From assembly GCA_963734055.1 (NCBI GenBank), contig CAVTFQ010000013.1, positions 1-64,000 of the forward strand: DNA of 64,000 nucleotides, written 5' to 3'. Of the stretch, positions 52,740 through 61,529 are shown piece by piece (position 1 is the first letter of the stretch; each line of letters starts with the position of its first letter). The translations under genes and the position numbers were made by a program. The notes under the pieces were generated by a model. It had not been told where the DNA came from. It ran no database searches and saw only the letters and a list, made by a program, of their open reading frames with translations. The stretch comes from CAIWHR01 sp963734055 (GTDB taxonomy: Bacteria > Pseudomonadota > Gammaproteobacteria > Burkholderiales > Casimicrobiaceae).

Positions 52740-52869
52740 CGGCAGCCTCGATGGGCCGACCCGGACGGAATCGCCTCATCCCTGCCCGGCGTCGGGTCCG
52801 TTGACGCCAGCGGGTGGGGCGGCGTACGGTTCGTGCAATCGGCGACAGGAAGGTCGAGGGAGGACACGG

Positions 52870-54168
52870 GTGGCTACCTACATCAAGCGCGCCGCGCGCA
52901 CGCCGGCAACCGGTGCCGCCGATACGCGCGACGTCGTCGAACGAATGCTACGCGACATCGAGGCGCGCGGCGAGCCCGCGGTGCGCGAGTACGCCGAGCG
53001 GCTCGACGGGTGGACCGGCGAGTTCGTCGTCGGCGCCGACGCGATCGCTCGCGCCGGCGCGAGCCTGTCCGCGCGCATGCGCGAGGACATCGCGTTTGCA
53101 CATCGGCAGGTCGACGCGTTCGCCCGGCGCCAGCGCGAGAGCCTGCAGGAGTTCGAGACCGAACTCTATCCGGGACTGATCACGGGGCAGCGGCTCATTC
53201 CCGTCAACGTCGCCGGATGCTACGTCCCGAGCGGCCGCTACGCGCATATCGCATCGGCGATCATGAGCATCACCACGGCCAGAGCCGCCGGCGTCCCGTT
53301 CATCGTCGGCTGTTCGCCGTCGTATCAGCGCCGCGGCATCCATCCGATCGTGCTCCATGCGATGGCGGTCGCCGGCGCGGACGTGATTCTCACGCTGGGG
53401 GGCGTGCAGGCGATCGCCGCGATGACGTTCGGCCTCGTCACGGGCAGGCCCGCCGACGTGATCGCGGGACCGGGCAACCGGTACGTCGCCGAGGCCAAGC
53501 GCATCCTCTACGGACGGGTGGGCATCGACGTTTTCGCCGGGCCGAGCGAGATCTGCGTCATCGCCGACGACAGCGCAGATCCGGATGTCGTGGCCACGGA
53601 CCTGGTCGGCCAGGCGGAGCACGGCATCGAGTCGCCCGCGTGGCTCATCTCGACCTCCGCGCCGCTCGCCGGGATGGTTCTCGAGCGCGTGCCGAAGCTG
53701 ATCGCGGATCTTCCCGAGGACGCCGCGGCTGCGGCCGGCGCCGCGTGGCGTGACTATGGCGAGATCGTCGTGGCGGACGATCGCGAGGAGGCCGCGCAGT
53801 TGAGTGACGAATACGCGCCGGAGCATCTCGAGGTGCATGCGCGCGATCTCGACTGGTGGCTGCGTCGCCTGACCAACTACGGCTCGCTGTTCCTGGGCGA
53901 GGAGACGACCGTGGCGTACGGCGACAAGACGTCCGGCCCCAACCACATCCTGCCGACAATGAAGGCCGCACGCTACTCGGGCGGCCTTTCGGTGGGCAAG
54001 TTCATCAAGACGGTCACCTGGCAGCGGATGTCGCGCGACGCGACGCGCCAGGTTGCGGCGGTGACGGCGCGCATCTCGCGTCACGAGGGGATGGAGGCAC
54101 ACGCGCGGACCGCCGACCTGCGCCTGCGCAAGTATCATCCGGCGGAGTCGTTCGATACCTCGATCTGA
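52870..54168 (+). CDS. HisD-family dehydrogenase, sulfopropanediol-dehydrogenase (HpsN)-like
   Basis: A 432-aa member of the histidinol-dehydrogenase fold. Marks are VNVAGCYVPSGRYAHIASAI, GADVILTLGGVQAIAAMTFG, DVIAGPGNRYVAEAKRILYG, VFAGPSEICVIADDSADP, VGQAEHGIES and SGPNHILPTMKAARYSGGLS. The GRYAHIASAIMS form and a catabolic operon with dehydrogenases and a TRAP importer fit the HpsN subgroup (oxidation of dihydroxypropanesulfonate) better than histidine biosynthesis. The start is a GTG after GGGAGGACAC. Zinc and NAD binding are expected. Confidence 0.75.
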   Translation: MATYIKRAARTPATGAADTRDVVERMLRDIEARGEPAVREYAERLDGWTGEFVVGADAIARAGASLSARMREDIAFAHRQVDAFARRQRESLQEFETELYPGLITGQRLIPVNVAGCYVPSGRYAHIASAIMSITTARAAGVPFIVGCSPSYQRRGIHPIVLHAMAVAGADVILTLGGVQAIAAMTFGLVTGRPADVIAGPGNRYVAEAKRILYGRVGIDVFAGPSEICVIADDSADPDVVATDLVGQAEHGIESPAWLISTSAPLAGMVLERVPKLIADLPEDAAAAAGAAWRDYGEIVVADDREEAAQLSDEYAPEHLEVHARDLDWWLRRLTNYGSLFLGEETTVAYGDKTSGPNHILPTMKAARYSGGLSVGKFIKTVTWQRMSRDATRQVAAVTARISRHEGMEAHARTADLRLRKYHPAESFDTSI

Positions 54169-54944
54169 TGTCCGCCGGGTCGCTCGCCGAACTGTTCTCC
54201 CTCGCCGGCCGCGTCGCGTTCGTGACCGGCGCGAGCTCGGGTATCGGACGCGCACTCGCTGCGACGCTGGCGGAAGGCGGCGCTGCGGTATGCCTGCTGG
54301 CGCGCCGCGAGGACGCGCTGGCGACGCTCGCGGGCGAGATCATCGCGAGCGGCGGGCGTGCCGCGCCGGTTCCCTGCGACCTCGCGGATCGCGCAGCGAT
54401 TCCCGCGATCACCGAGCGCGCGAGCGCCAGCTTCGGGCCGCCGGACATCCTCGTCAACGCGGCGGGCATCAATCCGCGCCGCCCGATCGACGCCGTGACC
54501 TCCCGGGATTGGGACGCGACGCTCGAGATCAACCTGAGCGTGCCGTTCTTCCTGGCGCAGCGGCTGGCGCCGTCCATGTGTACCCGCGGGTGGGGACGCA
54601 TCATCAATATCGCCTCGCTGCAATCGGTTCGTGCGTTCGCGGACGGGGCGCCCTACGGCGCGTCCAAGGGTGGGTTGATGCAGCTCACGCGCGCGCTCGC
54701 GCAGGCATGGTCGGGCCGCGGCGTCAACTGCAACGCGATTGCGCCGGGATTTTTCCCGACTGGCTTGACCGCGCCGATATTCAAAGACCCAGTGCGGGTG
54801 AAGGCGATGGCCGCGCAGACGATGATCGGCCGCAACGGCGCCCTGGACGATCTGCGCGGGACTCTCCTGTACCTCGCGAGCCGCGCTTCGGACTATGTGA
54901 CCGGCCAGACACTATTCGTGGACGGCGGCTTTACCGCGGGATGA
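54168..54944 (+). CDS. Short-chain dehydrogenase/reductase
   Basis: A 258-aa SDR. Its ATG overlaps the upstream TGA (TGATG). Cofactor motif VTGASSGIGRALAATLA (about residues 19-35), NAAG in DILVNAAGINPR, Ser in NIASLQSVRA, and catalytic YGASK. The C-terminal LFVDGGFTAG is typical of classical SDRs. In this operon it probably oxidises or reduces a polyol or hydroxysulfonate intermediate, in the place where HpsO-type enzymes occur; the assignment is by context. Confidence 0.85.
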   Translation: MSAGSLAELFSLAGRVAFVTGASSGIGRALAATLAEGGAAVCLLARREDALATLAGEIIASGGRAAPVPCDLADRAAIPAITERASASFGPPDILVNAAGINPRRPIDAVTSRDWDATLEINLSVPFFLAQRLAPSMCTRGWGRIINIASLQSVRAFADGAPYGASKGGLMQLTRALAQAWSGRGVNCNAIAPGFFPTGLTAPIFKDPVRVKAMAAQTMIGRNGALDDLRGTLLYLASRASDYVTGQTLFVDGGFTAG

Positions 54945-54951
54945 CGTCCCC

Positions 54952-55944
54952 ATGAAAGCGCTCGTGTACACCGCGCCCAACGAGGTGACCTTTCGCGACG
55001 AGCCGGAGCCCGTGGCCGGCACCGGTGACGTCATGCTGGCCGTCGAGGCCGCCGGGATCTGCGGGTCGGACATGCATGCGTTCCACGGTCGCGACCCGCG
55101 ACGCAAGCCCCCGCTGATCCTCGGTCACGAGCTCGCGGCACGCATCGCGGAAGGACCATTTGCCGGGGCGCGAGTCACCGTCAATCCGCTCATCACCTGC
55201 GGCCAGTGCGAATACTGCATCACGGGCCGAGACAACCTGTGCGCGCGGCGGATGATGATCGGGATGACCCGACCGGGAGGGTTCGCTGAGCGGGTCGCCG
55301 TGCCGGAGCGGACCTTGATCGAGATCCCCGACACGATGCCCGCTCGCGTCGCCGCGCTGACCGAACCGGCTGCCACCGCGCTGCATGCGCTCAATCTCGC
55401 GATGCAGGCGCTGCGTCGCCCCCTACCGGAGGCGCGGATGCAGGTGCTGGGCGGCGGCGCCGTGGGCTTGCTCGCGGCGCTCTTGGCACGCTCGTATGGT
55501 TGCCGCGAGATCTCGCTTGCCGAGACCAACCCGCTGCGCCGCCGGACAGCCGAGGCGACGGCCTCGTTTCGAGTGTTCGATCCGGCCGCCGCGGCGGGGC
55601 AACCGGAAAATGCCGAGGACCTCGTCATCGACGCGGTCGGCGTCAAGAACACGCGCAACGCGGCGCTTGCCGCCGTGAAGCCGGGAGGCGTGGTCGTCCA
55701 CATCGGTCTCGGCGATTGGGCTAGCGAGATAGACATGCGCAAGCTGACACTTTCCGAAATCACGCTGATCGGCACCTACACCTATTCGACGGCCGATTTG
55801 CGCGCCACCGTGGCGGCGCTCCATGCCGGCGCCTTTGGCGGGCTCGAGTGGGTCGAAGAGCGTACACTCGCGGACGGTGCCGCCGCATTCGCGGATCTCG
55901 ACGCCGGTCGCAGCGGTGCGGCGAAGATCCTGTTGCGGCCCTAG
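54952..55944 (+). CDS. Zinc-dependent alcohol dehydrogenase (MDR family)
   Basis: A 330-aa medium-chain dehydrogenase. Catalytic zinc: Cys37 (GICGSD), His59 and Glu60 (LGHE). Structural zinc: Cys83, Cys86, Cys89 and Cys97 (CGQCEYCITGRDNLC). Nucleotide motif LGGGAVGLLAALLA. It starts 7 bp after the SDR gene. Relatives act on sorbitol, threonine or other polyols. The TAG stop codon lies inside CTAG, the left end of the 364-bp element, so the original C-terminus may have been altered. Confidence 0.85.
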   Translation: MKALVYTAPNEVTFRDEPEPVAGTGDVMLAVEAAGICGSDMHAFHGRDPRRKPPLILGHELAARIAEGPFAGARVTVNPLITCGQCEYCITGRDNLCARRMMIGMTRPGGFAERVAVPERTLIEIPDTMPARVAALTEPAATALHALNLAMQALRRPLPEARMQVLGGGAVGLLAALLARSYGCREISLAETNPLRRRTAEATASFRVFDPAAAAGQPENAEDLVIDAVGVKNTRNAALAAVKPGGVVVHIGLGDWASEIDMRKLTLSEITLIGTYTYSTADLRATVAALHAGAFGGLEWVEERTLADGAAAFADLDAGRSGAAKILLRP

Positions 55945-56304
55945 CAGCCTGATGCAGAACCCCTCATGAGCCGCGTTTCGGACGAGATGGCCCCGTATAC
56001 AAGGCGCGAGCCGCGTCGAATAGCCCATGCATATTCGCAAGGCGAGCGACGACGTAGACGGGGCCATATCATCGAAACCCGGATGGGCAGCGGGTGGGCG
56101 GGCGGTCTGCTTTGTAGTTCCGGCCGCCGCTGGCGCGGCTTAACGTTCGCTGTGCTCACGTTAGCCTCCACTGAAACCTGCGGTTTTCGCAGCTCGCTCG
56201 TGTGGGGTCGACCACACGTCGCTCGCTACCTCAGTTGGCAAATGAGGCATCCCATCCCGCCAACCCGCTGCGCGGCCATGACGGGTTTTGCATCAGGCTG
56301 CTAG
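55941..56304. mobile_element. 364-bp MITE-like element with 22-bp terminal inverted repeats
   Basis: Ends begin CTAGCAGCCTGATGCA and pair over 22 bp with one mismatch (55941-55962 and 56283-56304). Inside is a second, nested inverted pair around GATGGCCCCGT (near 55986 and 56064). No transposase is coded. It splits a dehydrogenase operon from the TRAP genes: its left CTAG gives the stop codon of the zinc dehydrogenase, and its right end leads into the AGGA ribosome site of the next gene. Confidence 0.8.
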
Positions 56305-56308
56305 GAAC

Positions 56309-56584
56309 ATGCAGCCAACAGCGAACACCGAGAGGCGCGCGACGCGAGGGCTGTTCGCCATCGCCGCGACCCTCGCGCTGCTCTATGCCGCCAACGTCGC
56401 GCTCGGAATGCTGGCGGTGAAGTTGGGCCTCGCGACGTGGCGGCTGGGGGACGTGGGTGAGTTTCTGCTGGTGCTGTCGTGCATGGCGTTTTTTGTGGCG
56501 GGGCTGGTCGCCGACGAAGCCGGACAGGCGACGGACGCGCGCGACGAGAGCAATTCCAACGCACTACAAGGAGGAGAGCAATGA
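56309..56584 (+). CDS. Small two-helix membrane protein of the TRAP operon
   Basis: A 91-aa protein with two hydrophobic segments (LFAIAATLALLYAANVALGML and FLLVLSCMAFFVAGLVAD, in pieces) and an acidic tail. Its stop overlaps the DctP start (ATGA), so expression is coupled. Small membrane proteins of this type are often found before DctP-family genes in betaproteobacteria; the role is unknown. The ribosome site AGGA lies at the end of the upstream inverted-repeat element. Confidence 0.7.
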   Translation: MQPTANTERRATRGLFAIAATLALLYAANVALGMLAVKLGLATWRLGDVGEFLLVLSCMAFFVAGLVADEAGQATDARDESNSNALQGGEQ

Positions 56585-57741
56585 GCAAACGCGACGAGGG
56601 TGGGCGTCCGGCGTCGGCCAACCGCCGGCGCTTTCTGGAAGTGACGGGCCGCTACGGATTCACGACAGCGGTTCTGGCGACGGGCGGCGGCTTTCTGTGG
56701 TCGGAGTCGGAGCTCGCGCTCGCGGCGGAAGACGAGGCGGCGCGCGAGAAGGCGGCGAAGCACACGATGATTTTCGCCACCGAGTACAAGGAAGACGCCT
56801 ATCGGACCTATCCCATCATGCAGACCCAGTTCAAGGAGAATCTGCAGGACTTGAGCAAGGGTGCGGTCTACGTGAAGCTTTTCCCGGCCGGTCAACTCGG
56901 CATCGGCAGCGCGCTCGCGCAGAAGGTGCAGGCCGGCACCGTGCAAGGCGGGTCGGTATCGCTGTCAAACTTCTCGCCGTTCGCGCCGATCGTCGACGTG
57001 ATCAACATCCCGTTCTGGTGCGGCGAAAATCAGCGCTTCGCGAACCTCGTCACCTCTGCGGTGTGGAACGGCGAGATCACGCCCAAGGTGACGGTCAAGG
57101 GCTACAAGCCGATGTTCTACTTCACGGTCGACCCGCGGACGGTGGCTGCGCGCAAAGGGCTTGGCAAGACCATCAAGACCCCGGACGACATGCACGGCCT
57201 CAAGATGCGCGTGCCCTCGTCGAAGATCCTGCAGCAGTTCTACCGCCTCACGGGCGCCAACCCCACGGTGGTGGCGTGGGGCGAGACGCCGACGGCGCTG
57301 AAGCAGGGCGTGGCCGATGCGCTCGACCCCTCGGTAGGGGCGCTGTACACGTTCGGATTCATCGACATTCTCGAAGCGATCACGCTGGTCGACTCGGTGC
57401 CGGATGCGCAGATGTTCGCCGCGAACTACGCGTGGTTCCAGGCGCTGCCCAAGGACCTGCAGATGACGTTCGAAGCGGCGAGCGAAAAGACCCAGGGCGA
57501 GAGCTTCGCGCAGATTCCCGTCGCGCGAAAGGCGTCGATGGAAGCGCTCTCCAAGGCCGGCATCAAGTTCTACAAGCCGACGGCGGCCGAGCATTCCAAG
57601 TGGGTGACGGCCGCGGGCGAGCAGCGCCCCGAGTGGAACGACATCAAGAAGGAGCTTGCGGGCTCCCTCGCCGACTTCGAAAAACTCAAGACCGCGGCGA
57701 ACACCAAAGGCAAGTTCACCGTCAACGACTACCAGGGCTGA
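56581..57741 (+). CDS. TRAP transporter substrate-binding protein, DctP family, Tat signal
   Basis: A 386-aa binding protein with a twin-arginine export signal (NRRRFLEVTGRYGFTTAVLATG, in parts; residues about 14-45), so it may fold before export. Mature marks are VYVKLFPAGQLGIGSALAQK, TVQGGSVSLSNFSPFAPIVD and KMRVPSSKILQQFYRLTGANP, with the DctP Arg that binds ligand carboxylate. It feeds the DctQ/DctM pair downstream. The Tat signal suggests a cofactor or metal-bound ligand. Confidence 0.9.
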   Translation: MSKRDEGGRPASANRRRFLEVTGRYGFTTAVLATGGGFLWSESELALAAEDEAAREKAAKHTMIFATEYKEDAYRTYPIMQTQFKENLQDLSKGAVYVKLFPAGQLGIGSALAQKVQAGTVQGGSVSLSNFSPFAPIVDVINIPFWCGENQRFANLVTSAVWNGEITPKVTVKGYKPMFYFTVDPRTVAARKGLGKTIKTPDDMHGLKMRVPSSKILQQFYRLTGANPTVVAWGETPTALKQGVADALDPSVGALYTFGFIDILEAITLVDSVPDAQMFAANYAWFQALPKDLQMTFEAASEKTQGESFAQIPVARKASMEALSKAGIKFYKPTAAEHSKWVTAAGEQRPEWNDIKKELAGSLADFEKLKTAANTKGKFTVNDYQG

Positions 57742-57798
57742 CGGCGAGCAGTCGCAGCGTGTCGGCCGGGGCAGGCCCGCCCCGGCCCGGGGATCTCC

Positions 57799-58314
57799 AT
57801 GCGTGCCTTCCTGCAGCGAATCGACCGCAACGGCGAGCGATACCTGATGCTCGTGCTGTACTGCTTCATCGTCTTCGTCATCGTCACCGAGGTCGTGCGT
57901 CGTTTCGTGCTCGACTTCTCGTCGCTTTGGGGAGAGGAAGCGGCTCGCTTCGCCTTCATCTACCTGGGATGGATCGGGGCTTCGTACGGAGTGAAGCAAC
58001 GGGCGCACATCCGATTCGATTTTCTGACGCGCGCGCTGCCGCCGCGGCCCGCCGCCGGCGTGTTCCTTTTCTCGGAGCTCGCCACGCTGGTGTTCGCCTG
58101 CTTCGCGCTGTACTGGTCGTTCCAGACGCTCCTCACGATGGTGCGCTTCGACGCTCTCGCGCCGGCACTGCGCGTCCCGCAGGCCTGGTTTGCGGCGGCG
58201 GTTCCGCTCGGTTTCGCCATGATGGTGGTGCGCGTCGTCCAGTCGGCGCTGCGCGACGTGCGCCATCTCCGCGACGGGCGGGCACCGTACTCGGGCGCGC
58301 TGCTGTTCGATTGA
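57799..58314 (+). CDS. dctQ: TRAP transporter small permease (DctQ)
   Basis: A 171-aa, four-helix membrane subunit: LVLYCFIVFVIVTEVVRRFV, WGEEAARFAFIYLGWIGASYG and IRFDFLTRALP are family marks. It connects the binding protein and the large permease. It lies between dctP (57 bp upstream) and dctM (31 bp downstream). Confidence 0.88.
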   Translation: MRAFLQRIDRNGERYLMLVLYCFIVFVIVTEVVRRFVLDFSSLWGEEAARFAFIYLGWIGASYGVKQRAHIRFDFLTRALPPRPAAGVFLFSELATLVFACFALYWSFQTLLTMVRFDALAPALRVPQAWFAAAVPLGFAMMVVRVVQSALRDVRHLRDGRAPYSGALLFD

Positions 58315-58345
58315 CCCGGCCACGCCGCATTCGGCCCGTCCACTC

Positions 58346-59617
58346 ATGGCGCTCACGTTCGGCCTGCTGCTGATCGTCGCACTGTTGGCGCTTGCGGTTC
58401 CGTTTTGGGTCGCGACCGGGCTTGGTACGATCGCGCTGCTGCTCGGTACCGGCGCGCTGCCGCTGTCGCTTCTCGGCGAGGCGCTGTTCCAGGGTGTCGA
58501 CTCGTTCGCATTGATCGCGATCCCGCTGTTCGTGCTCACCGGCGACGTGATGGTGCGCTCGGGACTCGCGAACAAGTTGCTCGACTTTGCCGAGGCGACA
58601 ACAGGCGGAATGCGGTCGGGCTTCGGCACTTCGACGGTGCTGGGCTGCGGTTTTTTTGCATGCATTTCAGGCTCGGACGCCGCCGACGCGGCCGCGATCG
58701 GCCGCATCACGATGGCGCGCCTGATCGACCGCGGCTACCCCAAGTGGTATGCGTGCGCGCTGGTCGCCTCCGGCGCCTGCTCCGGGATCCTGATTCCACC
58801 TTCGATCGCGTACATCATCGTCGGGCTGGTCCTGGGCCTTTCGTCGTCGACGCTGTTCACGGCGGCGCTGATCCCGGGCGTGATCGTCCTGCTGAGCGTG
58901 GTGCTCACCAATATCGTGATCAACCGCCTGCGGGGCTACGAAAACTCGCAGCGGCGGTTCTCGTGGCGACGATGGGTCACTGCGCTCAACGACGCCAAAT
59001 TCGCGCTGACCGTTCCGGCCATCATCCTGGGCGGCATCTATTCCGGGGTCTTCACTCCTACCGAGTCAGCGGCCGTCGCCGTTGCCGTGGCGCTGGCCGT
59101 TGGCATGCTGCAGCGGACCATTCGCATCCGCGACTTCCCGGCGATGCTCGAAACGTCCGCGCGCGTGAACGGTGTCATCCTGCCGATCATCGCGGTGGCG
59201 ATTCTGCTCGCGCAGGCGCTGACCGTGCTCGGCGTTCCGCAGACGCTGGTTACGGTACTCACATCGGCGACGGCGAACCGGGAGTCGTTGATCGCGATCA
59301 TGCTCGTCATCTTCATCGTCGCCGGCACATTCATGGAGACCACGCCCAACATCGTGATTCTGGCGCCGCTTCTCGCCCCCGTGGCCCAGAAGATCGGCAT
59401 GGATCCGATCCATTTCTGCGTGTTCATGATTACCTCTCTCGGTCTGGGCTTCATCACTCCGCCCATGGGGCTCAACCTGTTCGTCATGTCGGGTCTGACC
59501 GGTGTGCCGATTACGACGATCGCCCGAGGTGCCGTGCCGTTCGTGGTCGCGATGGTCGTTGTATCGGTGCTGGTCGGTTTCGTGCCGTCGTTGTCGCTGG
59601 CCTTGCTCCACCGGTGA
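58346..59617 (+). CDS. dctM: TRAP transporter large permease (DctM)
   Basis: A 423-aa, about 12-helix permease. Features are ALIAIPLFVLTGDVMVRSGL, CISGSDAADAAAIGRITMA, SGILIPPSIAYIIVGLVLGLS and GLGFITPPMGLNLFVMSGL. It is the last gene of the operon, and uptake is driven by sodium or proton gradient. Given the upstream HpsN-like and dehydrogenase genes, the ligand may be a C3 sulfonate or polyol-like acid (inference). Confidence 0.9.
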   Translation: MALTFGLLLIVALLALAVPFWVATGLGTIALLLGTGALPLSLLGEALFQGVDSFALIAIPLFVLTGDVMVRSGLANKLLDFAEATTGGMRSGFGTSTVLGCGFFACISGSDAADAAAIGRITMARLIDRGYPKWYACALVASGACSGILIPPSIAYIIVGLVLGLSSSTLFTAALIPGVIVLLSVVLTNIVINRLRGYENSQRRFSWRRWVTALNDAKFALTVPAIILGGIYSGVFTPTESAAVAVAVALAVGMLQRTIRIRDFPAMLETSARVNGVILPIIAVAILLAQALTVLGVPQTLVTVLTSATANRESLIAIMLVIFIVAGTFMETTPNIVILAPLLAPVAQKIGMDPIHFCVFMITSLGLGFITPPMGLNLFVMSGLTGVPITTIARGAVPFVVAMVVVSVLVGFVPSLSLALLHR

Positions 59618-59797
59618 GACCTCCGGGCCCGGCCATGTGATGGAGCCTCAGGCGGTGGAGTACGATGGCAACGAGCGGATGGGCTGCCTGCGCCGAGCGG
59701 AGCTCGCGGGCGGTGGTGAGAATCGCGCGAACCGCCGCTGACGCTTCATCGCGTTGACGAGGGCGAGGACGCCTTCCGGAATCCTGGGGCACCGGCC

Positions 59798-60058
59798 GTG
59801 AATCACGAAAAGATCCCCGTCCGTGTCACCGAGACCGGACGCACGATCGACGTCGTAGTGCTGAGCAAGCGCGCCGAGCGGATCGAGGTTGTCCTCGGCG
59901 AAGGCGTCCACAGTGTCCGCTGCGAGCTCACGCCGACGCGCAACCGGCTCGCCTATGCCGGCAGCGCGATGGGGCGGGAAATCGTCTACGAGCGGACCTG
60001 CGCCGACGTGAAGGCGGACCTCGAGCGCGCCAACCCCGCCTCGCGGCCGCGCCGCTAG
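59798..60058 (+). CDS. Small hypothetical protein, 86 aa
   Basis: A GTG-started protein (NHEKIPVRVTETGRTIDVVV...) with beta-strand-like segments and a C-terminal Arg-rich tail. I recall no named family. It is followed by a large palindromic hairpin and a convergent lipoprotein gene. Confidence 0.5.
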   Translation: MNHEKIPVRVTETGRTIDVVVLSKRAERIEVVLGEGVHSVRCELTPTRNRLAYAGSAMGREIVYERTCADVKADLERANPASRPRR

Positions 60059-60105
60059 CTCCCGCCGCGGGTACCGGCGGCGAATCGCGCCCACTTCAAC
60101 CCGAT

Positions 60106-60135
60106 GCGATGACCCGGCACGTGCCGGGTCATCGC
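60106..60135. terminator. Bidirectional hairpin between convergent genes
   Basis: GCGATGACCCGGCAC and its exact inverted copy make a 15-bp stem; flanking CGAATCGC / GCGATTCG extend it. It lies between the ends of two convergent genes (60058 and 60153). It has no T-tract, so it may act with Rho or as a two-way roadblock. Confidence 0.6.
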
Positions 60136-60152
60136 GCCGGCGATTCGCGGGC

Positions 60153-60554
60153 TTATCCCTGCGACTTGACGACCAGGTTGTCGACGACCGATTTGACGCC
60201 GGACACACCCTGGGCGACCTGCTGGGCGCGGTCCTTCATGGCCGCGCTGTCCACCGTACCGGTCAGCGTCACCACGCCGTCCTTCGTATCGACGTCGATC
60301 TTGAGCGCGCTCAGGCCGGGCTCCGCGATGATGTCCGCCTTCACCTTCGTGGTGATCGCGGTATCGTCGACGGCAGCGGCTGCCTTCGTGGTCGCGCGGT
60401 CGGTCGCATTCGCCATCTTGTCCGCGGCCCGATCCATCTTCTGGCCGACGGTGTCCGTCGATTTCGGATTGTCGCAACCCGCCACGCCCAATGCCGCGGC
60501 GGCGACCAGGGCGGCCAGCAGCGCAGCTCGATTTCCTGACTTGACGATATTCAT
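60153..60554 (-). CDS. BON-domain lipoprotein, OsmY-like
   Basis: A 133-aa protein. Residues 1-27 are a lipoprotein signal ending in VAGC (lipid on Cys27). A helical spacer (VGQKMDRAADKMANATDRAT) precedes a BON domain (about residues 65-130: ITTKVKADIIAEPGLSALKI, DGVVTLTGTVDSAAMKDRA). BON proteins bind phospholipid and stabilise the envelope under stress. A strong AAAGGAGGCTC site sets the start. Confidence 0.85.
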   Translation of the reverse strand: MNIVKSGNRAALLAALVAAAALGVAGCDNPKSTDTVGQKMDRAADKMANATDRATTKAAAAVDDTAITTKVKADIIAEPGLSALKIDVDTKDGVVTLTGTVDSAAMKDRAQQVAQGVSGVKSVVDNLVVKSQG

Positions 60555-61263
60555 GAGCCTCCTTTCGGCTACTTGAAGACTGTGCCGACAACTCCGGGAC
60601 GTGTCTTCCCGGTGACGACATGATGCTCATTTCCGTAAGCCTGCGTATTCGGACGATCGCGGGGCCGCATGTAGGAGGTCGCCGGGAGCCGATGTAGGAC
60701 GGATGAACGTCGCGGCAAAGACCAGTCCGCGTTCAGCGGCGACGTCATCACGCCCGCTGTCGGCGGCGCTCATTTCGATCACGCATCCGGTTCCACCCGC
60801 GCTGGGGGCGAGACGAGCCCGTCGGGACGGTGCATATCGACGCGCATTGCGATACCGGCCGGACAATTTCGACGCGCCCGACAGGTTCGATGTGCAGCAC
60901 CGGCCGGCGGTGAGTTTGCCCGCGGTCGAACGCCCGATCGATAACCATGAAGTCATTGTATAGTTCGCTGAACAACTGGTTGACTACAATTGTGGTTGCG
61001 ATCGAGAATGCTTATCCGGCTCTCCGGGGGCCGTGCCGAGGGCAGCCAACGATGCATGCAACTCCGGGGCAAGTCCGCTCCCTGACGCATTTAGCCGGCG
61101 AGCTTGCGCGATTCGCACCACGTGCTCCGGGCCGATCCAGACCTGCCGCGCCGTCGCGAGCGCGATCCGCCGCCGTCGTTGATCTTGCGTTCTCGTTCGA
61201 AGGCGTACGGATCAGCGCCGGCGTTCCCGAGTCCATCCAATCGTAATCGCGGAGGATGCGAAC
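60555..61263. other. 709-bp non-coding region upstream of the RiPP-like locus
   Basis: No supported gene; frames near 60703 and 60947 lack domains and good ribosome sites. It should contain the promoter of the precursor peptide gene at 61264. A TTGACT at about 60979 could be a -35 box but no convincing -10 is placed from it. Confidence 0.45.
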
Positions 61264-61509
61264 ATGCGCCTGCCAGGATTCGTCGCGGATGCGTCGCTTT
61301 GCATCGCCGGGGCCCACTACGCGAGCGTCGGGCTCTCCGGGGCGTCGTCGGACGGAGTCACTCCGCAACTGATGAGCGAGCTCGGCCTCGGCAATCCGTG
61401 CCGGGCCGCGTGTCGCTGCTGCCGCAGCTACGGCAACCGCTTCTGCTGCAGCCACTGCCGGTGGTGCAGCGGCCCGATCGGCGTCACGGGAATCGAAGCC
61501 TCGTACTAA
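61264..61509 (+). CDS. Candidate RiPP precursor peptide A, Cys-rich
   Basis: An 81-aa protein, ATG after GGAGG. The N-terminus RLPGFVADASL (residues 2-12) is shared with three other small proteins here. A second conserved patch, GASSDGVTPQL (about residues 26-36), precedes a C-terminal region with eight Cys between residues 46 and 68 (PCRAACRCCRSYGNRFCC then SHCRWCS). The conserved front and variable Cys-rich back are the pattern of ribosomally made, modified peptides. It lies 20 bp before an S8 protease gene. Leader function is inferred from the shared motif; the mature product is unknown. Confidence 0.75.
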   Translation: MRLPGFVADASLCIAGAHYASVGLSGASSDGVTPQLMSELGLGNPCRAACRCCRSYGNRFCCSHCRWCSGPIGVTGIEASY

Positions 61510-61529
61510 GCGTTTCCGCAGGAACCTCC

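Noticed and set aside
60947..61246. 99-aa frame just upstream of precursor A
   Set aside because: No domain, no good ribosome site and Arg/Ala/Pro-rich; likely leader DNA of the RiPP-like locus.
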